A DNA stretch of 64,000 bases from Planktosalinus lacus. GTDB taxonomy: Bacteria; Bacteroidota; Bacteroidia; Flavobacteriales; Flavobacteriaceae. Shown piece after piece: positions 50,047 to 60,855 of this stretch. Below the pieces are notes generated by a model. The model ran no database searches. It was not told the DNA's origin and saw only the letters and a list, made by a program, of their open reading frames with translations. The DNA lies in contig NZ_BMGK01000007.1 in NCBI RefSeq assembly GCF_014640155.1, positions 165,029-229,028 of the forward strand, given 5' to 3'. The position numbers and the translations under genes were made by a program. The stretch's first letter is position 1. Each line of letters starts with the position of its first letter.

Positions 50047-50511
50047 TTAAAAAGGCAGGTCATCTTCATCCTGCTTTTCATCTTGACCTTGTTGAGGTTG
50101 GGCTTGTGTTGGCTTGGATTCTGTAGAGGTTTCAGGTTGTGGGCTTGTTTTTTGATTGTAATTTTCAGATTCACTTTTAGGAGTTAAAAAGGTGAAATCT
50201 GTACATTGAATTTCTGTGCTGTAACGTTCATTGCCCTGATCGTCTGTCCATTTTCTTGTTTTTAAACGACCTTCTATATATACTTTGTCTCCTTTTTTCA
50301 AATAACGCTCACAAATTTCAGCTGCTTTATTTCTCACTACGATGTTGTGCCACTCAGTGTTGGTCACTTTTTCTCCTGATGTTTTGTTTGTATACACTTC
50401 ATTGGTGGCCAACGGAAAACGTCCAATGCAATTTCCTCCTTCAAAATGAATCATTTTTACATCATCTCCTGTGTGTCCAATTAACATGACTTTATTCAGT
50501 GTTCCACTCAT
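50047..50511 (-). CDS. ssb: single-stranded DNA-binding protein
   Basis: A 154-residue SSB: OB-fold to about residue 110 (MSGTLNKVMLIGHTGDDVKM, then TEWHNIVVRNKAAEICERYLKKGDKVYIEGRLKTRKW), a Gln/Ser/Thr/Pro-rich linker and the protein-interaction tip DEDDLPF. It protects single-stranded DNA and recruits repair and replication proteins through the tip. It lies 47 bp after mutY and 46 bp before gldD. The DUF3127 protein at 27427-27804 ends in the same DDLPF. Confidence 0.97.
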   Translation of the reverse strand: MSGTLNKVMLIGHTGDDVKMIHFEGGNCIGRFPLATNEVYTNKTSGEKVTNTEWHNIVVRNKAAEICERYLKKGDKVYIEGRLKTRKWTDDQGNERYSTEIQCTDFTFLTPKSESENYNQKTSPQPETSTESKPTQAQPQQGQDEKQDEDDLPF

Positions 50512-50558
50512 AACTTTTGTTTTTAGTTTCGTTCAAAGATATTACTTTTCAATTGCTT

Positions 50559-51590
50559 TTAAAAGGAGAAGCGCTCAATAAAATTTTGAATTACAACGGG
50601 TACGGGATATTTATTGATTTCTGAAATTGCATATCCATCTTTTGGAATCATATCTGTATTCACTATCCAAAAGCGGATGTGTAAATGCTGGTGTGAGAGT
50701 TTGTGTTGAATGGGTTTTTCATTGAAAAGCGTCACAGATTCAATTTTGGTTATATCAAAGACATCCTCGATTTCAGCAGTATTTAGAATACTATTATTTT
50801 CTTTTTCTATCAGCGGAAATTGATAAAGGTTTTTCCAAATTCCGTTTTGTGTTCTCTTTTCGAGTAAGGTTTTTTCATTTGCTGAAACAACAACTAAATA
50901 ATTAAAATAGCGATTACGCACTTTGAGTTTAGATGTTTTTATTGGAAGTAAAGTTACTTTTCCGGTATTGAAAGCAATGCAATGATCTTTAAAAATACAT
51001 CCACTGCATAGGGGTTTTTGAGGTTTACATTGGGTGGCACCAAACTCCATCAACGCCTGATTGAATTCACCGGGATTTGTTTGGTCAAGTAAACTTTGGG
51101 CCAGTGTTTTAAACTCTTTGGCAGCCTGTGTTGTATTAATGGGAGTTTCAATACCAAACACCCTGGACAAAACACGAAATACATTGCCATCCACAACAGC
51201 CTGGGGTTCATCATAACAAATGGAAGCGATGGCACTAGCAGTATAGTCACCAATTCCTTTTAGTTTTTTGAGCTCTTTATAATTATCGGGGAATGTTCCA
51301 TTGAAATGTTCAACTACAAATTTTGCTGTATGATGCAAGTTCCTGGCTCGGGAATAATAGCCCAGTCCTTGCCAGAGTTTTAAAACAGTTTCTTCATCGG
51401 CTTTGGCCAAATCAAAAACCGTGGGGAAGGTTTCAATAAATTTTTCATAATAAGATAAACCCTGATCAATGCGTGTTTGCTGGAGAATTATTTCAGAAAG
51501 CCAGACTGCGTATGGATTGGTTGTTTTGCGCCATGGAAGCGCTCGTTTGTTTAATTGATACCAGTCAATAAGCAGTTTTGAAAAGTTCAT
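50559..51590 (-). CDS. mutY: A/G-specific adenine glycosylase
   Basis: A 343-residue repair enzyme removing adenine mispaired with 8-oxoguanine. The HhH-GPD domain has LPWRKTTNPYAVWLSEIILQQTR, LKGIGDYTASAIAS and the catalytic VVDGNVFRV; the 4Fe-4S loop is CKPQKPLCSGCIFKDHC, and a NUDIX-like C-terminal domain senses 8-oxoG. The frame is open to an ATG at 51626, but the ATG at 51590 (MNFSKLLIDWY) matches homologues. It is the first gene of mutY-ssb-gldD-T9SS cargo and divergent from recX. Confidence 0.96.
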   Translation of the reverse strand: MNFSKLLIDWYQLNKRALPWRKTTNPYAVWLSEIILQQTRIDQGLSYYEKFIETFPTVFDLAKADEETVLKLWQGLGYYSRARNLHHTAKFVVEHFNGTFPDNYKELKKLKGIGDYTASAIASICYDEPQAVVDGNVFRVLSRVFGIETPINTTQAAKEFKTLAQSLLDQTNPGEFNQALMEFGATQCKPQKPLCSGCIFKDHCIAFNTGKVTLLPIKTSKLKVRNRYFNYLVVVSANEKTLLEKRTQNGIWKNLYQFPLIEKENNSILNTAEIEDVFDITKIESVTLFNEKPIQHKLSHQHLHIRFWIVNTDMIPKDGYAISEINKYPVPVVIQNFIERFSF

Positions 51591-51671
51591 AGAAGTAAAT
51601 ATTCTCACAAAAATAACTTCTTGCATTCAAACGACATTGCTTTTTTAAGTGAAATATGTTTCCTTTGAGAT

Positions 51672-52142
51672 ATGAATCAAAAAGTCTACTCAATACATGA
51701 GGCACAAACCAGGATGGAGCGATACTGTATTTATCAGGAGCGTTGTCATCAGGAGGTAGAGCAAAAATTGAGAGCAATGCAAATGATACCTCAAGCGGTT
51801 GAAAAAATCATGCTTCACTTGTTTGAAAATGATTTTATAAACGAAAGCCGTTTTGCCAAAGCATTTGCCCGTGGAAAGTTTTCTATAAAAAAATGGGGAA
51901 GAAATCGTATTGTGAATGAACTCAAAAGGCGAAAAATTTCTGCTTATAACATCAAACTGGCCCTTCAGGAAATAGATAATGAAAACTATTTAAAAACATT
52001 GGATGAATTGGCTGAAAAGCGTTTTTATCAAATCAAAGAAACCAATAAGTATAAAAAAAGAAAAAAACTAGCAGATTATTTGCTGTATCGGGGTTGGGAG
52101 AGTGATTTGGTGTATGAAAGGGTAACCGGGTTAGTTCCTTAA
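51672..52142 (+). CDS. recX: RecX-family regulator of RecA
   Basis: A 156-residue helical protein modulating RecA filament activity. Three-helix repeats are visible (AQTRMERYCIYQERCHQEVEQKL; LFENDFINESRFAKAFARGKF; LADYLLYRGWESDLVYERV). Not next to recA. It is divergent from mutY with 81 bp between, so two DNA-repair genes share an intergenic region. Nothing else is found in the 68 bp after it. Confidence 0.92.
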   Translation: MNQKVYSIHEAQTRMERYCIYQERCHQEVEQKLRAMQMIPQAVEKIMLHLFENDFINESRFAKAFARGKFSIKKWGRNRIVNELKRRKISAYNIKLALQEIDNENYLKTLDELAEKRFYQIKETNKYKKRKKLADYLLYRGWESDLVYERVTGLVP

Positions 52143-52210
52143 ATCTGAAATATTTTTTGCATTTAGGTTGGCCTGAGTATTAGTACCTCTTAGGGTTCAA
52201 CAGTTCGTGA

Positions 52211-52579
52211 TTAATCCTCTTCAGTACCTTCACTTTTTAATTCGTGAGTAGATTTTTTATATTTCCCTTCCAGGTCATCAATTAGTGATTTACTCCATAA
52301 TTTTACTCCAATAAAATAAGAGGCACGCCCTATGAGGTGAGCCCCCACAGGTGCGGTTAAGAGGATGAATAAAATGATTGCCAACACTCTTGATGTAATT
52401 GATATTTCATTGAAATAGATAGCAGCTGCAGCCAGAATTAAGCCAATGCCCAGTGTGGCTGCTTTGGTAGTAACAGATATCCGCAAATAAGTATCGGGCA
52501 TCCTGATAACTCCCACTGCTGCCAGCAAAACAAACAAAGTACCTAAAGTTGCCAATATGCCTATTATTATATCACTCAT
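52211..52579 (-). CDS. mnhG: Na+/H+ antiporter subunit G
   Basis: A 122-residue membrane protein with three helices (IIGILATLGTLFVLLAAVGVIRMPDTYLRIS; TTKAATLGIGLILAAAAI; RVLAIILFILLTAPVGAHLIGRAS), the MnhG/MrpG pattern. It is the last gene of the seven-gene Mrp operon and overlaps mnhF by 8 bp. Its tail of about 30 charged residues is cytosolic. The exact role within the complex is not known; all subunits are needed for antiport. Confidence 0.94.
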   Translation of the reverse strand: MSDIIIGILATLGTLFVLLAAVGVIRMPDTYLRISVTTKAATLGIGLILAAAAIYFNEISITSRVLAIILFILLTAPVGAHLIGRASYFIGVKLWSKSLIDDLEGKYKKSTHELKSEGTEED

Positions 52580-52847
52580 TTTTATTTCTTTTTTCTAAAT
52601 AATATGAAAAAGCCACGGTGCCCAAAAATGCAATCAATGCCAAAATCATTGCAATGTCAAGAAAGGTGGGCTGGTTTGAGGTAATGCTATAAATGGCAAT
52701 GACCCCAATTCCTGTTGTAATTAATAAATCAAGCGTTATGACACGATCTGCTATACTGGGGCCCATTAGAAATCGAATGAACAACAACACGATCGAAAAC
52801 GAAAGGATGGGCAATAAAATATAATATAGGTAGTCGTGTAAGGTCAT
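52572..52847 (-). CDS. mnhF: Na+/H+ antiporter subunit F
   Basis: A 91-residue three-helix protein of MnhF/MrpF (LLFIRFLMGPSIADRVITLDLLITTGIGVIA and FLDIAMILALIAFLGTVAFSYYLEK, with the conserved G-P-x-x-x-D-R). It overlaps mnhG by 8 bp and mnhE by 4 bp, indicating translational coupling within the antiporter operon. Confidence 0.94.
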   Translation of the reverse strand: MTLHDYLYYILLPILSFSIVLLFIRFLMGPSIADRVITLDLLITTGIGVIAIYSITSNQPTFLDIAMILALIAFLGTVAFSYYLEKRNKNE

Positions 52848-53320
52848 CTTAAAATTTCTAACAACCGTTTTTCAAATCCTTGTTTAATTCCTTGAATAAA
52901 TTTTTCTTTATTTGAAACATACATCCCGTGCACATACAGCACTTTTTTGTCATTAGACACATCTAGGCTCAAAGTTCCAGGAGTTAAGGAAATTAAATTG
53001 GCCAAGAGTGTGATTTCCAAATCGGTTTTAGCATCCAGCGGAACTTTTATAATCCCTGGTTTCATATAAAATTTGGGTGTAATTACATCATAGGCAACCT
53101 GCAAGTTTGCTTTAAATAACTCATAGAGAAAGAAAAAGAAAAAAGCAATCATCTTAGGTAAAATTTTAAAATATTTTGACTCTCCTTTGCCCAAAGTAAT
53201 CACCCACAAAATAAGAAAGCTCAACACAAATCCAAAAACGAAGTTCAGCAAATCAAAACTTCCTGTAAGGGCAACCCAAATAAAGGTCAATAGGATATTG
53301 CTTAAAAATCTACTTCTCAT
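52844..53320 (-). CDS. mnhE: Na+/H+ antiporter subunit E
   Basis: A 158-residue MnhE/MrpE protein with two or three helices near the N-terminus ([32 protein letters not shown]) and a cytosolic domain containing [28 protein letters not shown], the family hallmark. It overlaps mnhF and mnhD by 4 bp each. Confidence 0.95.
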   Translation of the reverse strand: MRSRFLSNILLTFIWVALTGSFDLLNFVFGFVLSFLILWVITLGKGESKYFKILPKMIAFFFFFLYELFKANLQVAYDVITPKFYMKPGIIKVPLDAKTDLEITLLANLISLTPGTLSLDVSNDKKVLYVHGMYVSNKEKFIQGIKQGFEKRLLEILR

Positions 53321-54840
53321 GGTTGTTCTTTAATGTTTCCTAAAACTGATTCTATATACAATTGATTGTTCATTAATTCAGTACCCACTCTTTCTGCTAA
53401 TTGTTGTATGTTTTCTGCACCAAAACCAATATACAATGAAATAAAAGCCAAAAAAGCGATGGGACCTAAAATCTGTATTTTCTTTTCCAATTTTAACAGG
53501 TGGAAATACCTGAAGTTTTGAATAGTTGGAAGTTTTTTTCCTTCTTTCCAAAACACTTCTGCCCAAATGCGTGCAATTACAAAAAGTGTAATAAAGGTAG
53601 CAAATATTATGGCTCCTATCAACCAATAATTTTCAATCTTGAAGCTTTCAGTAATCAGAGAGAGTTTAGGCCAAAAACCTGATAATGGGGGGATTCCAAC
53701 AACCGAAAACAGTGGAACGAGCATTAAAAGTGATAGTAATGGGTGTTTTGCATAAATGCCCCCAAGATTCTTCATGCTCATGGTTCCTTTGAGTCGGTAA
53801 ATCAATCCGCTTACCATAAACAGGTTTGTCTTGACGACTATATCATGAATGATATAAAAGATTGCTCCAGCTATAGCTGCTTCAGTATACAAGCCCAAAC
53901 CGAGTATCATAAACCCAATATGAGAAATGATAAGGTATGAAAATATTTTCGAAATATTGTTTTGAACCAACGCCCCTATAGCACCAACAAATAAAGTGAG
54001 TCCCGCCAGTGTTAGGATGATGGTTTCCAAAAATGCATCGCCTACAAAGATTAAGGTAAATACCCTTATCAAAGCATAGACGCCCACTTTGGTTAATAAT
54101 CCGCCAAACACAGCAGAAACTGCCGGTGGCGGGGTGTGATAAGATGCCGGGAGCCAAAAGTAAAGTGGAAAAATAGCTGCTTTAATCCCGAAGCCTATTA
54201 AAAATAAAATGGCTGTTACTTCGACCAATCCTCTGTTTTCGATTGCTGCAACTTTTAAGGAAAGGTCGGCCATATTAAGTGAGCCGGTTAATCCATATAA
54301 AACAGCCACCGCTGTTAAAAAGATTACTGATGCAAAAATGTTTAGAGTAAAGTATTTAACTGCGCCTTCCAGCTGCTTTTTTTCTCCGCCCAAGGTTATC
54401 AAAACAAACGAACTAATGATAATAATTTCAAACCAGACATAGAGGTTAAAAATATCACCGGTTAGAAATGCCCCGTTGAGACCAAGCAGTAAAAAATGAA
54501 GTATTGGCAGGTAGCCAAACTTCAGGCGGGCTTTTAAAATGGTGCCTATAGAAAAATAAGAAACGGCAATTCCGCTTATTGCAGTTAGTAAAACCATCGT
54601 TGCGGCAAAGGCATCGGCTACAAATGTAATTCCAAAGGGGGCTTCCCAGTTTCCAGCTTGTATGGTAAGGGTGCCTTCATTCCAAACAGTACTGAAAAGC
54701 CATATGGCCACCAGTAAACTTAAAACACTTCCTGCAGCACTTATTATCTTTTGTATTTTGATGCTATTCCAAGAAAATAGCAACAATATTGCCAGAAGCA
54801 AATGAACAATTATGGGGTATAAAACTATATGTTGTATCAT
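53317..54840 (-). CDS. mnhD: Na+/H+ antiporter subunit D
   Basis: A 507-residue membrane protein homologous to proton-pumping subunits of complex I (NuoM/N type), with about 14 helices. The channel-forming glutamate and lysine helices are visible ([18 protein letters not shown] and [37 protein letters not shown]). It carries one of the ion pathways of the complex. It overlaps mnhC and mnhE by 4 bp each. Confidence 0.96.
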   Translation of the reverse strand: MIQHIVLYPIIVHLLLAILLLFSWNSIKIQKIISAAGSVLSLLVAIWLFSTVWNEGTLTIQAGNWEAPFGITFVADAFAATMVLLTAISGIAVSYFSIGTILKARLKFGYLPILHFLLLGLNGAFLTGDIFNLYVWFEIIIISSFVLITLGGEKKQLEGAVKYFTLNIFASVIFLTAVAVLYGLTGSLNMADLSLKVAAIENRGLVEVTAILFLIGFGIKAAIFPLYFWLPASYHTPPPAVSAVFGGLLTKVGVYALIRVFTLIFVGDAFLETIILTLAGLTLFVGAIGALVQNNISKIFSYLIISHIGFMILGLGLYTEAAIAGAIFYIIHDIVVKTNLFMVSGLIYRLKGTMSMKNLGGIYAKHPLLSLLMLVPLFSVVGIPPLSGFWPKLSLITESFKIENYWLIGAIIFATFITLFVIARIWAEVFWKEGKKLPTIQNFRYFHLLKLEKKIQILGPIAFLAFISLYIGFGAENIQQLAERVGTELMNNQLYIESVLGNIKEQP

Positions 54841-55190
54841 GAAAATTCGTCAGTTGAGTTCATTTGATCAAGGTCATCAGTTTTTACAACTTTATAAGCT
54901 CTTTTTATCAAAACAATTGCAAACGATTGTAATCCAAAGCTTATAACAATAGCTGTGAGAATCAAGGCTTGAGGTACGGGATCTGCATAAGCATCCAAAA
55001 AGAATTTTGATTCTTCAGGAATGATAGGCGGTTTTCCTTTGGTAATTCTACCCAAAAGAAAAATCAATAAATTGGCACCGTTGCCAAGTAAAATAAGACC
55101 GATAATTAGCTTAACCAAGCTTCTTCTCAGCATCATATACAAGCCCGAGGCATATAAAAGTCCAATCAATATGGCTAGTAAAAACTCCAT
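54837..55190 (-). CDS. mnhC: Na+/H+ antiporter subunit C
   Basis: A 117-residue three-helix protein homologous to NuoK ([44 protein letters not shown], then [25 protein letters not shown]). The [14 protein letters not shown] segment is the MnhC hallmark. The start is 2 bp after mnhB and the stop overlaps mnhD by 4 bp. Confidence 0.96.
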   Translation of the reverse strand: MEFLLAILIGLLYASGLYMMLRRSLVKLIIGLILLGNGANLLIFLLGRITKGKPPIIPEESKFFLDAYADPVPQALILTAIVISFGLQSFAIVLIKRAYKVVKTDDLDQMNSTDEFS

Positions 55191-55192
55191 AA

Positions 55193-55606
55193 TTATGCTG
55201 ATTCTGTGATTGTGAAAATTATTGTTAATGAAACCCCTATAACTACCAAATATACTCCAATATCAAAAAACAGGGCAGAGCCCACCATGCCAATAACAGC
55301 TAGTGGTTCTGGAAACCATATACCGGTCATAAAAGGCAGGTTAGAGATTAAAGCCGGAGACACTCCGGCAAGAAATGCCACCAACAAACCAACCGGCATT
55401 AAAAAGCCCGGATGCATTTTTATTAGGTTTTTTGTGTTTTCAAGTCCGTTTGCAAAAGCGTGTAACACAAAAGCAATTGATGCGATGAGACCACCAACAA
55501 AACCACCACCAGGTAAATAATGCCCTCTAAGCAAAATGAAAATAGAAAACAAAAGCAAGAGCGGCAAAAGATAATTTGAAGCTGTTCTGAGGATAATTGT
55601 TTTCAT
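55193..55606 (-). CDS. mnhB: Na+/H+ antiporter subunit B
   Basis: A 137-residue MnhB protein with four helices and the family motif [28 protein letters not shown]. It stands as a separate gene, so MnhA here does not carry the fused B domain. It is 11 bp after mnhA and 2 bp before mnhC. Confidence 0.96.
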   Translation of the reverse strand: MKTIILRTASNYLLPLLLLFSIFILLRGHYLPGGGFVGGLIASIAFVLHAFANGLENTKNLIKMHPGFLMPVGLLVAFLAGVSPALISNLPFMTGIWFPEPLAVIGMVGSALFFDIGVYLVVIGVSLTIIFTITESA

Positions 55607-55617
55607 AGTTTGCTTGG

Positions 55618-57924
55618 TTATTTTCTGTTTTTCTTGGTTAGTCTCAGTTTCAGTAATGAAAATACACCAATTGCTGCAATAGTTAATACTGCGATTTCCA
55701 TAAATGTGTCAATTCCCCTGAAATCTACTAAAATAACATTGACTACATTCTTTCCTTTTGCAAGGACATAGGCATTTTCTGCATAAAAATCTGTTATCTG
55801 AGATCCTTGTGGCTCTCCCAGGACCTCTAATGCCAATACAGTTATCAGCGAGCCAAAAACAACTGATAAAATACCGTCTTTAATCCGTGCTTTTCGGTCA
55901 GAAAGCTTTAAGTACTTTGGTAATCTATAAAGTACTAAAACAAATAATATTACGGTTAAGGTATCAATCGAAAATTGTGTCATCGCCAGGTCTGGCGCAC
56001 TGTAGTACACAAAAATTAAACTGATAGCAAGCCCCACAACACCCATTGCGGCAACAGCAGCCAATCTGGATCTTGTAAATACAGTATATAAAATCCCAAC
56101 TGCCATTACAAGTAAGGTAAGTACTTCATAAACGGTTAATTCAGAAAAGGAATCGTAATCAATTACATATTTGGTGTTTTGCAGAAGTGTATACCCTGTC
56201 AATAGCACCAAAAATAATATAATTACTGAGACATAATACCTTAAATATCCATTCTGAATTAAGCCGGTGACTTTTTTTGATCCTTGGCCAAAACCATAAC
56301 CAATCGATTCCACTATTGATTTTGGTGCGATTTTGTCAAATTTTGCAATTCCTTTTTCTAACTTTAGGGAAGGTTTAAACAAGAAATAGATTAGTAATCC
56401 AACCCCAATGGTGATGGCACTCAATCCTAAAATTAAATTGAACCCGTGCCAAAGTTTGATTTGTATTTCACTTCCGTTTTGACCCATAGCAGTAACTGCG
56501 GGTTGAATTAAAGAATCTTGAACAATGGAAGGAAAGACTCCAATTGTGATACCCAAAATTGCTAAAATTAAGGGAGGTATCCACATTAAGAATCCGGGCA
56601 TATGTGCTTTTTCAAATGATTGAGGTAATTTTCCAGTAAAGGGTTTAATACCGGCTAGAAATCCGGCATACAACAAAAGTATGTTAGTGATAATTGCTAA
56701 GGCAGTTAATAAAACACCTGTATTTCCAAAGTGAAGGGTTGCTTCATAAATAAGATCTTTTCCTATAAAACCAAAGCTGGGCGGAATACCGGCATTTGAA
56801 ATTGCAGCTAAAAATCCTGCTATAGCAACAGGTAGTAATACTTTTCGTAAGCCTGATAGACGTGTAACATCTCTTGTGCCGGTTTCGTGATCTATAATTC
56901 CCGTAACCAGGAAAAGCGTTGCTTTATAAAGTGCGTGAACTAAAATAAATACACAGGCTGCCACGAAGGCTTCGCGGGTTCCGAGCCCAATCAGAAAGAC
57001 AAGAATACCTAAAGCGGCAATGGTAGAATAAGCCAATATTCCTTTTAAATCTGTTCTAAAAAGTGTGTGTATGGCAGCATAAACCATCGTTATTGCACCC
57101 ACAGTAATCAGGGTGGTATTCCAAAGTTCAGTATTTCCCAAAGAAGGAGTAAATCGCATTAACAAATACACACCTGCTTTTACCATCGTTGCAGAATGTA
57201 AATAGGTTGAGACAGGAGTGGGTGCTTTCATTGCACCTGGTAACCAGAAATGAAATGGAAATTGAGCAGATTTTGTGAAAGCAGCTCCAAATATTAAGAT
57301 CACTATAATGATATAATGTGAGCTTTCAGCAATCAAATCTTTAGAAAGAAGCATTTCAGAAATGCTGTATGTTCCTGTTATATTTCCTAAAATTAGCGCT
57401 CCCGCAAGCAATAACAACCCTCCAATTCCTGTAATGGAAAGTGCAAGAACGGCTGATTTTCTGGAAGCCTTTTCTTTGTTGTTAAATCCAATGAGGAAAA
57501 ACGAACTTATACTGGTTAATTCCCAAAAAATAAAAAGTGAAATTATGTTGTCTGAAAGCACAACGCCCAGCATCGCAGCCATAAAAATACCTAAGTAACC
57601 ATAAAACCTGTCAAGGTATTCGTGGCCTTTGAGGTAAGTTGCTGTATAAGCAAAAACCAGAAAACCAATTCCGGTAATCATTAAAGTGAAAATTAATGAT
57701 ATACCATCTAATGTAAAACCTAGATTTACTCCCAGTGATGGAACCCATTCATAGGTCTTGGTAATGATTTCACCGGAGGATATTTGACGTGTAAATTGTA
57801 AAAAATAAATAAAAAGTCCCAATGGAACGAGAGCCGAAAGAATCGCAGCTTTTCCTTTAATATATTTTCCGGCTACGACCAAAAGAAGCGAAAAAATAAA
57901 ACCTGTAAGTATGGCGGTTAGCAT
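55618..57924 (-). CDS. mnhA: Na+/H+ antiporter subunit A
   Basis: A 768-residue membrane protein, the largest Mrp subunit, homologous to NuoL. It has about 20 helices, with GYLGIFMAAMLGVVLSDNIISLFIFWELTSISSFFLIGF and the ion-path segment FGAAFTKSAQFPFHFWLPGAMKAPTPVSTYLHSATMVKAGVYLL, plus a C-terminal MbhD/E-like part (about 610-768: VYYSAPDLAMTQFSIDTLTVILF and DFRGIDTFMEIAVLTIAAIG). It starts the operon; TATATTTG at 57952-57945 is its probable -7 box. The complex exchanges cytosolic Na+ for external H+, in keeping with a saline habitat. Confidence 0.96.
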   Translation of the reverse strand: MLTAILTGFIFSLLLVVAGKYIKGKAAILSALVPLGLFIYFLQFTRQISSGEIITKTYEWVPSLGVNLGFTLDGISLIFTLMITGIGFLVFAYTATYLKGHEYLDRFYGYLGIFMAAMLGVVLSDNIISLFIFWELTSISSFFLIGFNNKEKASRKSAVLALSITGIGGLLLLAGALILGNITGTYSISEMLLSKDLIAESSHYIIIVILIFGAAFTKSAQFPFHFWLPGAMKAPTPVSTYLHSATMVKAGVYLLMRFTPSLGNTELWNTTLITVGAITMVYAAIHTLFRTDLKGILAYSTIAALGILVFLIGLGTREAFVAACVFILVHALYKATLFLVTGIIDHETGTRDVTRLSGLRKVLLPVAIAGFLAAISNAGIPPSFGFIGKDLIYEATLHFGNTGVLLTALAIITNILLLYAGFLAGIKPFTGKLPQSFEKAHMPGFLMWIPPLILAILGITIGVFPSIVQDSLIQPAVTAMGQNGSEIQIKLWHGFNLILGLSAITIGVGLLIYFLFKPSLKLEKGIAKFDKIAPKSIVESIGYGFGQGSKKVTGLIQNGYLRYYVSVIILFLVLLTGYTLLQNTKYVIDYDSFSELTVYEVLTLLVMAVGILYTVFTRSRLAAVAAMGVVGLAISLIFVYYSAPDLAMTQFSIDTLTVILFVLVLYRLPKYLKLSDRKARIKDGILSVVFGSLITVLALEVLGEPQGSQITDFYAENAYVLAKGKNVVNVILVDFRGIDTFMEIAVLTIAAIGVFSLLKLRLTKKNRK

Positions 57925-57944
57925 ATAGTTTTAAGTGTCAATCA

Positions 57945-57952
57945 CAAATATA
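57945..57952 (-). promoter_or_regulatory. -7 box of the mnh operon
   Basis: Minus-strand TATATTTG, exact TAnnTTTG, about 20 bp before mnhA. A TTG lies too close (11 bp) to be a normal -33 element, so this is a partial match. Confidence 0.5.
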
Positions 57953-58027
57953 GTGGATTTTAACAAGTTTTAAAACTGAGGAATCAGTATAGATTCAAGG
58001 TTTAACAACTTGGTAACATTTAGAAAT

Positions 58028-58062
58028 AAAAAAATCCGATAATCAATCTAATTATCGGATTT
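58028..58062 (-). terminator. terminator of atpD-atpC
   Basis: Stem AAATCCGATAAT (58032-58043) with ATTATCGGATTT (58051-58062), 7-base loop, and seven T on the minus strand after it, 24 bp beyond the atpC stop. Confidence 0.9.
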
Positions 58063-58085
58063 ATAGAATGTGTGTTTTTACTAAA

Positions 58086-58364
58086 CTAATCTGCCAGGAT
58101 AATCACCTTATTGTTGTTCATTTCCAATGTGCCGCTATTGATAAACAGAGTCCATCTGCCATCAGCACTTTTATTGAACAGTTTTTTTGAGGCATCAGAA
58201 AAAGATATATTTCCATCAATTTTGACAAGTCCTTCCTGTAATATGGAAACAATGGGGGCGTGGTTATCCAGCATTTGAAACTCACCATTGACACCGGGTA
58301 CTGCGACAGATTTTACTTCGGCTTGCAATAAAACGGCTTCGGGTGATATGATTTCTAATTTCAT
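58086..58364 (-). CDS. atpC: F1F0 ATP synthase epsilon subunit, short form
   Basis: A 92-residue epsilon subunit with only the N-terminal beta-sandwich (MKLEIISPEAVLLQAEVKSVAVPGVNGEFQMLDNHAPIVSILQEG) and no C-terminal helical hairpin, which in about 135-residue homologues inhibits ATP hydrolysis. Short epsilon subunits are usual in Bacteroidota. It follows atpD by 65 bp, and a 13 bp stem-loop lies between them. Confidence 0.95.
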   Translation of the reverse strand: MKLEIISPEAVLLQAEVKSVAVPGVNGEFQMLDNHAPIVSILQEGLVKIDGNISFSDASKKLFNKSADGRWTLFINSGTLEMNNNKVIILAD

Positions 58365-58385
58365 AATTTTATTTCAAAGTTTAAA

Positions 58386-58420
58386 GTTCAAGGTTCAACG
58401 TTAAATTTTGAACCTTGAAC
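58386..58420 (-). repeat. stem-loop between atpD and atpC
   Basis: Perfect 13 bp arms GTTCAAGGTTCAA (58386-58398) and TTGAACCTTGAAC (58408-58420) with a 9-base loop, filling most of the 65 bp gap. There is no T run directly after it on the minus strand. It may protect the atpD mRNA end or lower atpC expression; the direct GTTCAA repeats also suggest a dispersed repeat. Confidence 0.85.
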
Positions 58421-58429
58421 ATTGAATTT

Positions 58430-59941
<1,512 letters not shown>

Positions 59942-60007
59942 CTATTTATTGTTTAGCAAATTTATTATCATAAAAACCTAAGAAAATAGGTTACGATTTT
60001 CACGGCG

Positions 60008-60041
60008 CAAAGATAGTTTTTTTAATTGAAATAAAAACCAA
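60008..60041 (-). promoter_or_regulatory. promoter of atpD-atpC
   Basis: Minus-strand -7 box TATCTTTG (60015-60008), exact consensus, with TTG at 60041-60039 upstream (23 bp spacer). The leader is about 65 bases. Confidence 0.7.
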
Positions 60042-60105
60042 TGATTTTGAGATTTTTTCTTCTAAATCAATCGTTATGCTGATTGATTTTTACTTTTTTA
60101 TAAAT

Positions 60106-60140
60106 AAAAAACGGATTCAAATATTCACTTCAATCCGTTT
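60106..60140 (-). terminator. terminator of the lipoprotein gene at 60161
   Basis: Minus-strand stem AAACGGATT/AATCCGTTT (60140-60132 and 60117-60109) with a 14-base loop and T run, 21 bp after the stop codon. Confidence 0.85.
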
Positions 60141-60160
60141 CGTAATGTTTTTAATTGGGA

Positions 60161-60808
60161 TTATAGATTGGCTGAATACTCTTCCCAGCCCCAGGAAGGT
60201 TCAGGGGTTTGAATTTCTTTGGTCAGATCAAATGAAATGGAGAACTCCCTGTCTGTACCCAGACGCTTTAAATTATAGGTGTAAGTGGAATCATCGACGG
60301 TAATCCACCACACATTTGTTGCAGCAGCCGGGATGATTTCGCGGGTTTGTTCGTCTGCCGGAAAAACAGCTACGTTTGGTAACCCACTGTTGGTAGTGGT
60401 GCCTCCATACATTGTTACTTCGTCGTCTGAGCCGTCTTCCTGGCGGTGGTCGTGTTTAAGTTCTATGGTTCCATTTTCATACCTTAAAACCCACGTCCTG
60501 CTTCTGTTGTCCCCCACGTTGAAGGGAATAAAAATTTCATTATCGCTGCAAGACAATAGGTGCATGACGAGTTTTTTACCCCTGAAATCATCATTTTCAG
60601 GAGCTTTGATTACTTCACCTTCAAAGGCTTTGCCGCAATGTGACATCAAGGTGTTCCAAAAGGCTTTTGCACCGGTTTCTGTATCGGTTTTGGTTTCAAC
60701 CACTTCTTCCACGTCTTCCACGACATTTTCCTCAACGGTGTCTTTTTGCTTTGATTCACAAGCAATAAAGAGCAATCCCAAAATGGGCAGTATATATAAT
60801 TTTTTCAT
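60161..60808 (-). CDS. lipoprotein of unknown function
   Basis: A 215-residue lipoprotein (MKKLYILPILGLLFIAC, Cys17) with a Glu/Val/Thr-rich spacer (about 20-45) and a compact domain of about 165 residues. Visible features are FWNTLMSHCGKAFEGEVI, LLSCSDNEIFIPFNVGDNRSRTWVLRYENGTIELKHDHR, MYGGTTTNSG and a tryptophan-rich end (WWITVDDSTYTYNLKRL, PSWGWEEY). Two cysteines could pair. I do not recognise the family. It is a stand-alone gene between atpD and the MutS-like gene. Confidence 0.85.
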   Translation of the reverse strand: MKKLYILPILGLLFIACESKQKDTVEENVVEDVEEVVETKTDTETGAKAFWNTLMSHCGKAFEGEVIKAPENDDFRGKKLVMHLLSCSDNEIFIPFNVGDNRSRTWVLRYENGTIELKHDHRQEDGSDDEVTMYGGTTTNSGLPNVAVFPADEQTREIIPAAATNVWWITVDDSTYTYNLKRLGTDREFSISFDLTKEIQTPEPSWGWEEYSANL

Positions 60809-60855
60809 TTGGATTTGTTTTTTGGTTCGTTTCTTGTAAAAATAGCGAAATGATT

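Noticed and set aside
60076..60303. Small plus-strand open frame between atpD and the lipoprotein gene
   Set aside because: It overlaps the terminator and the lipoprotein gene's coding end and has no ribosome-binding or family evidence.
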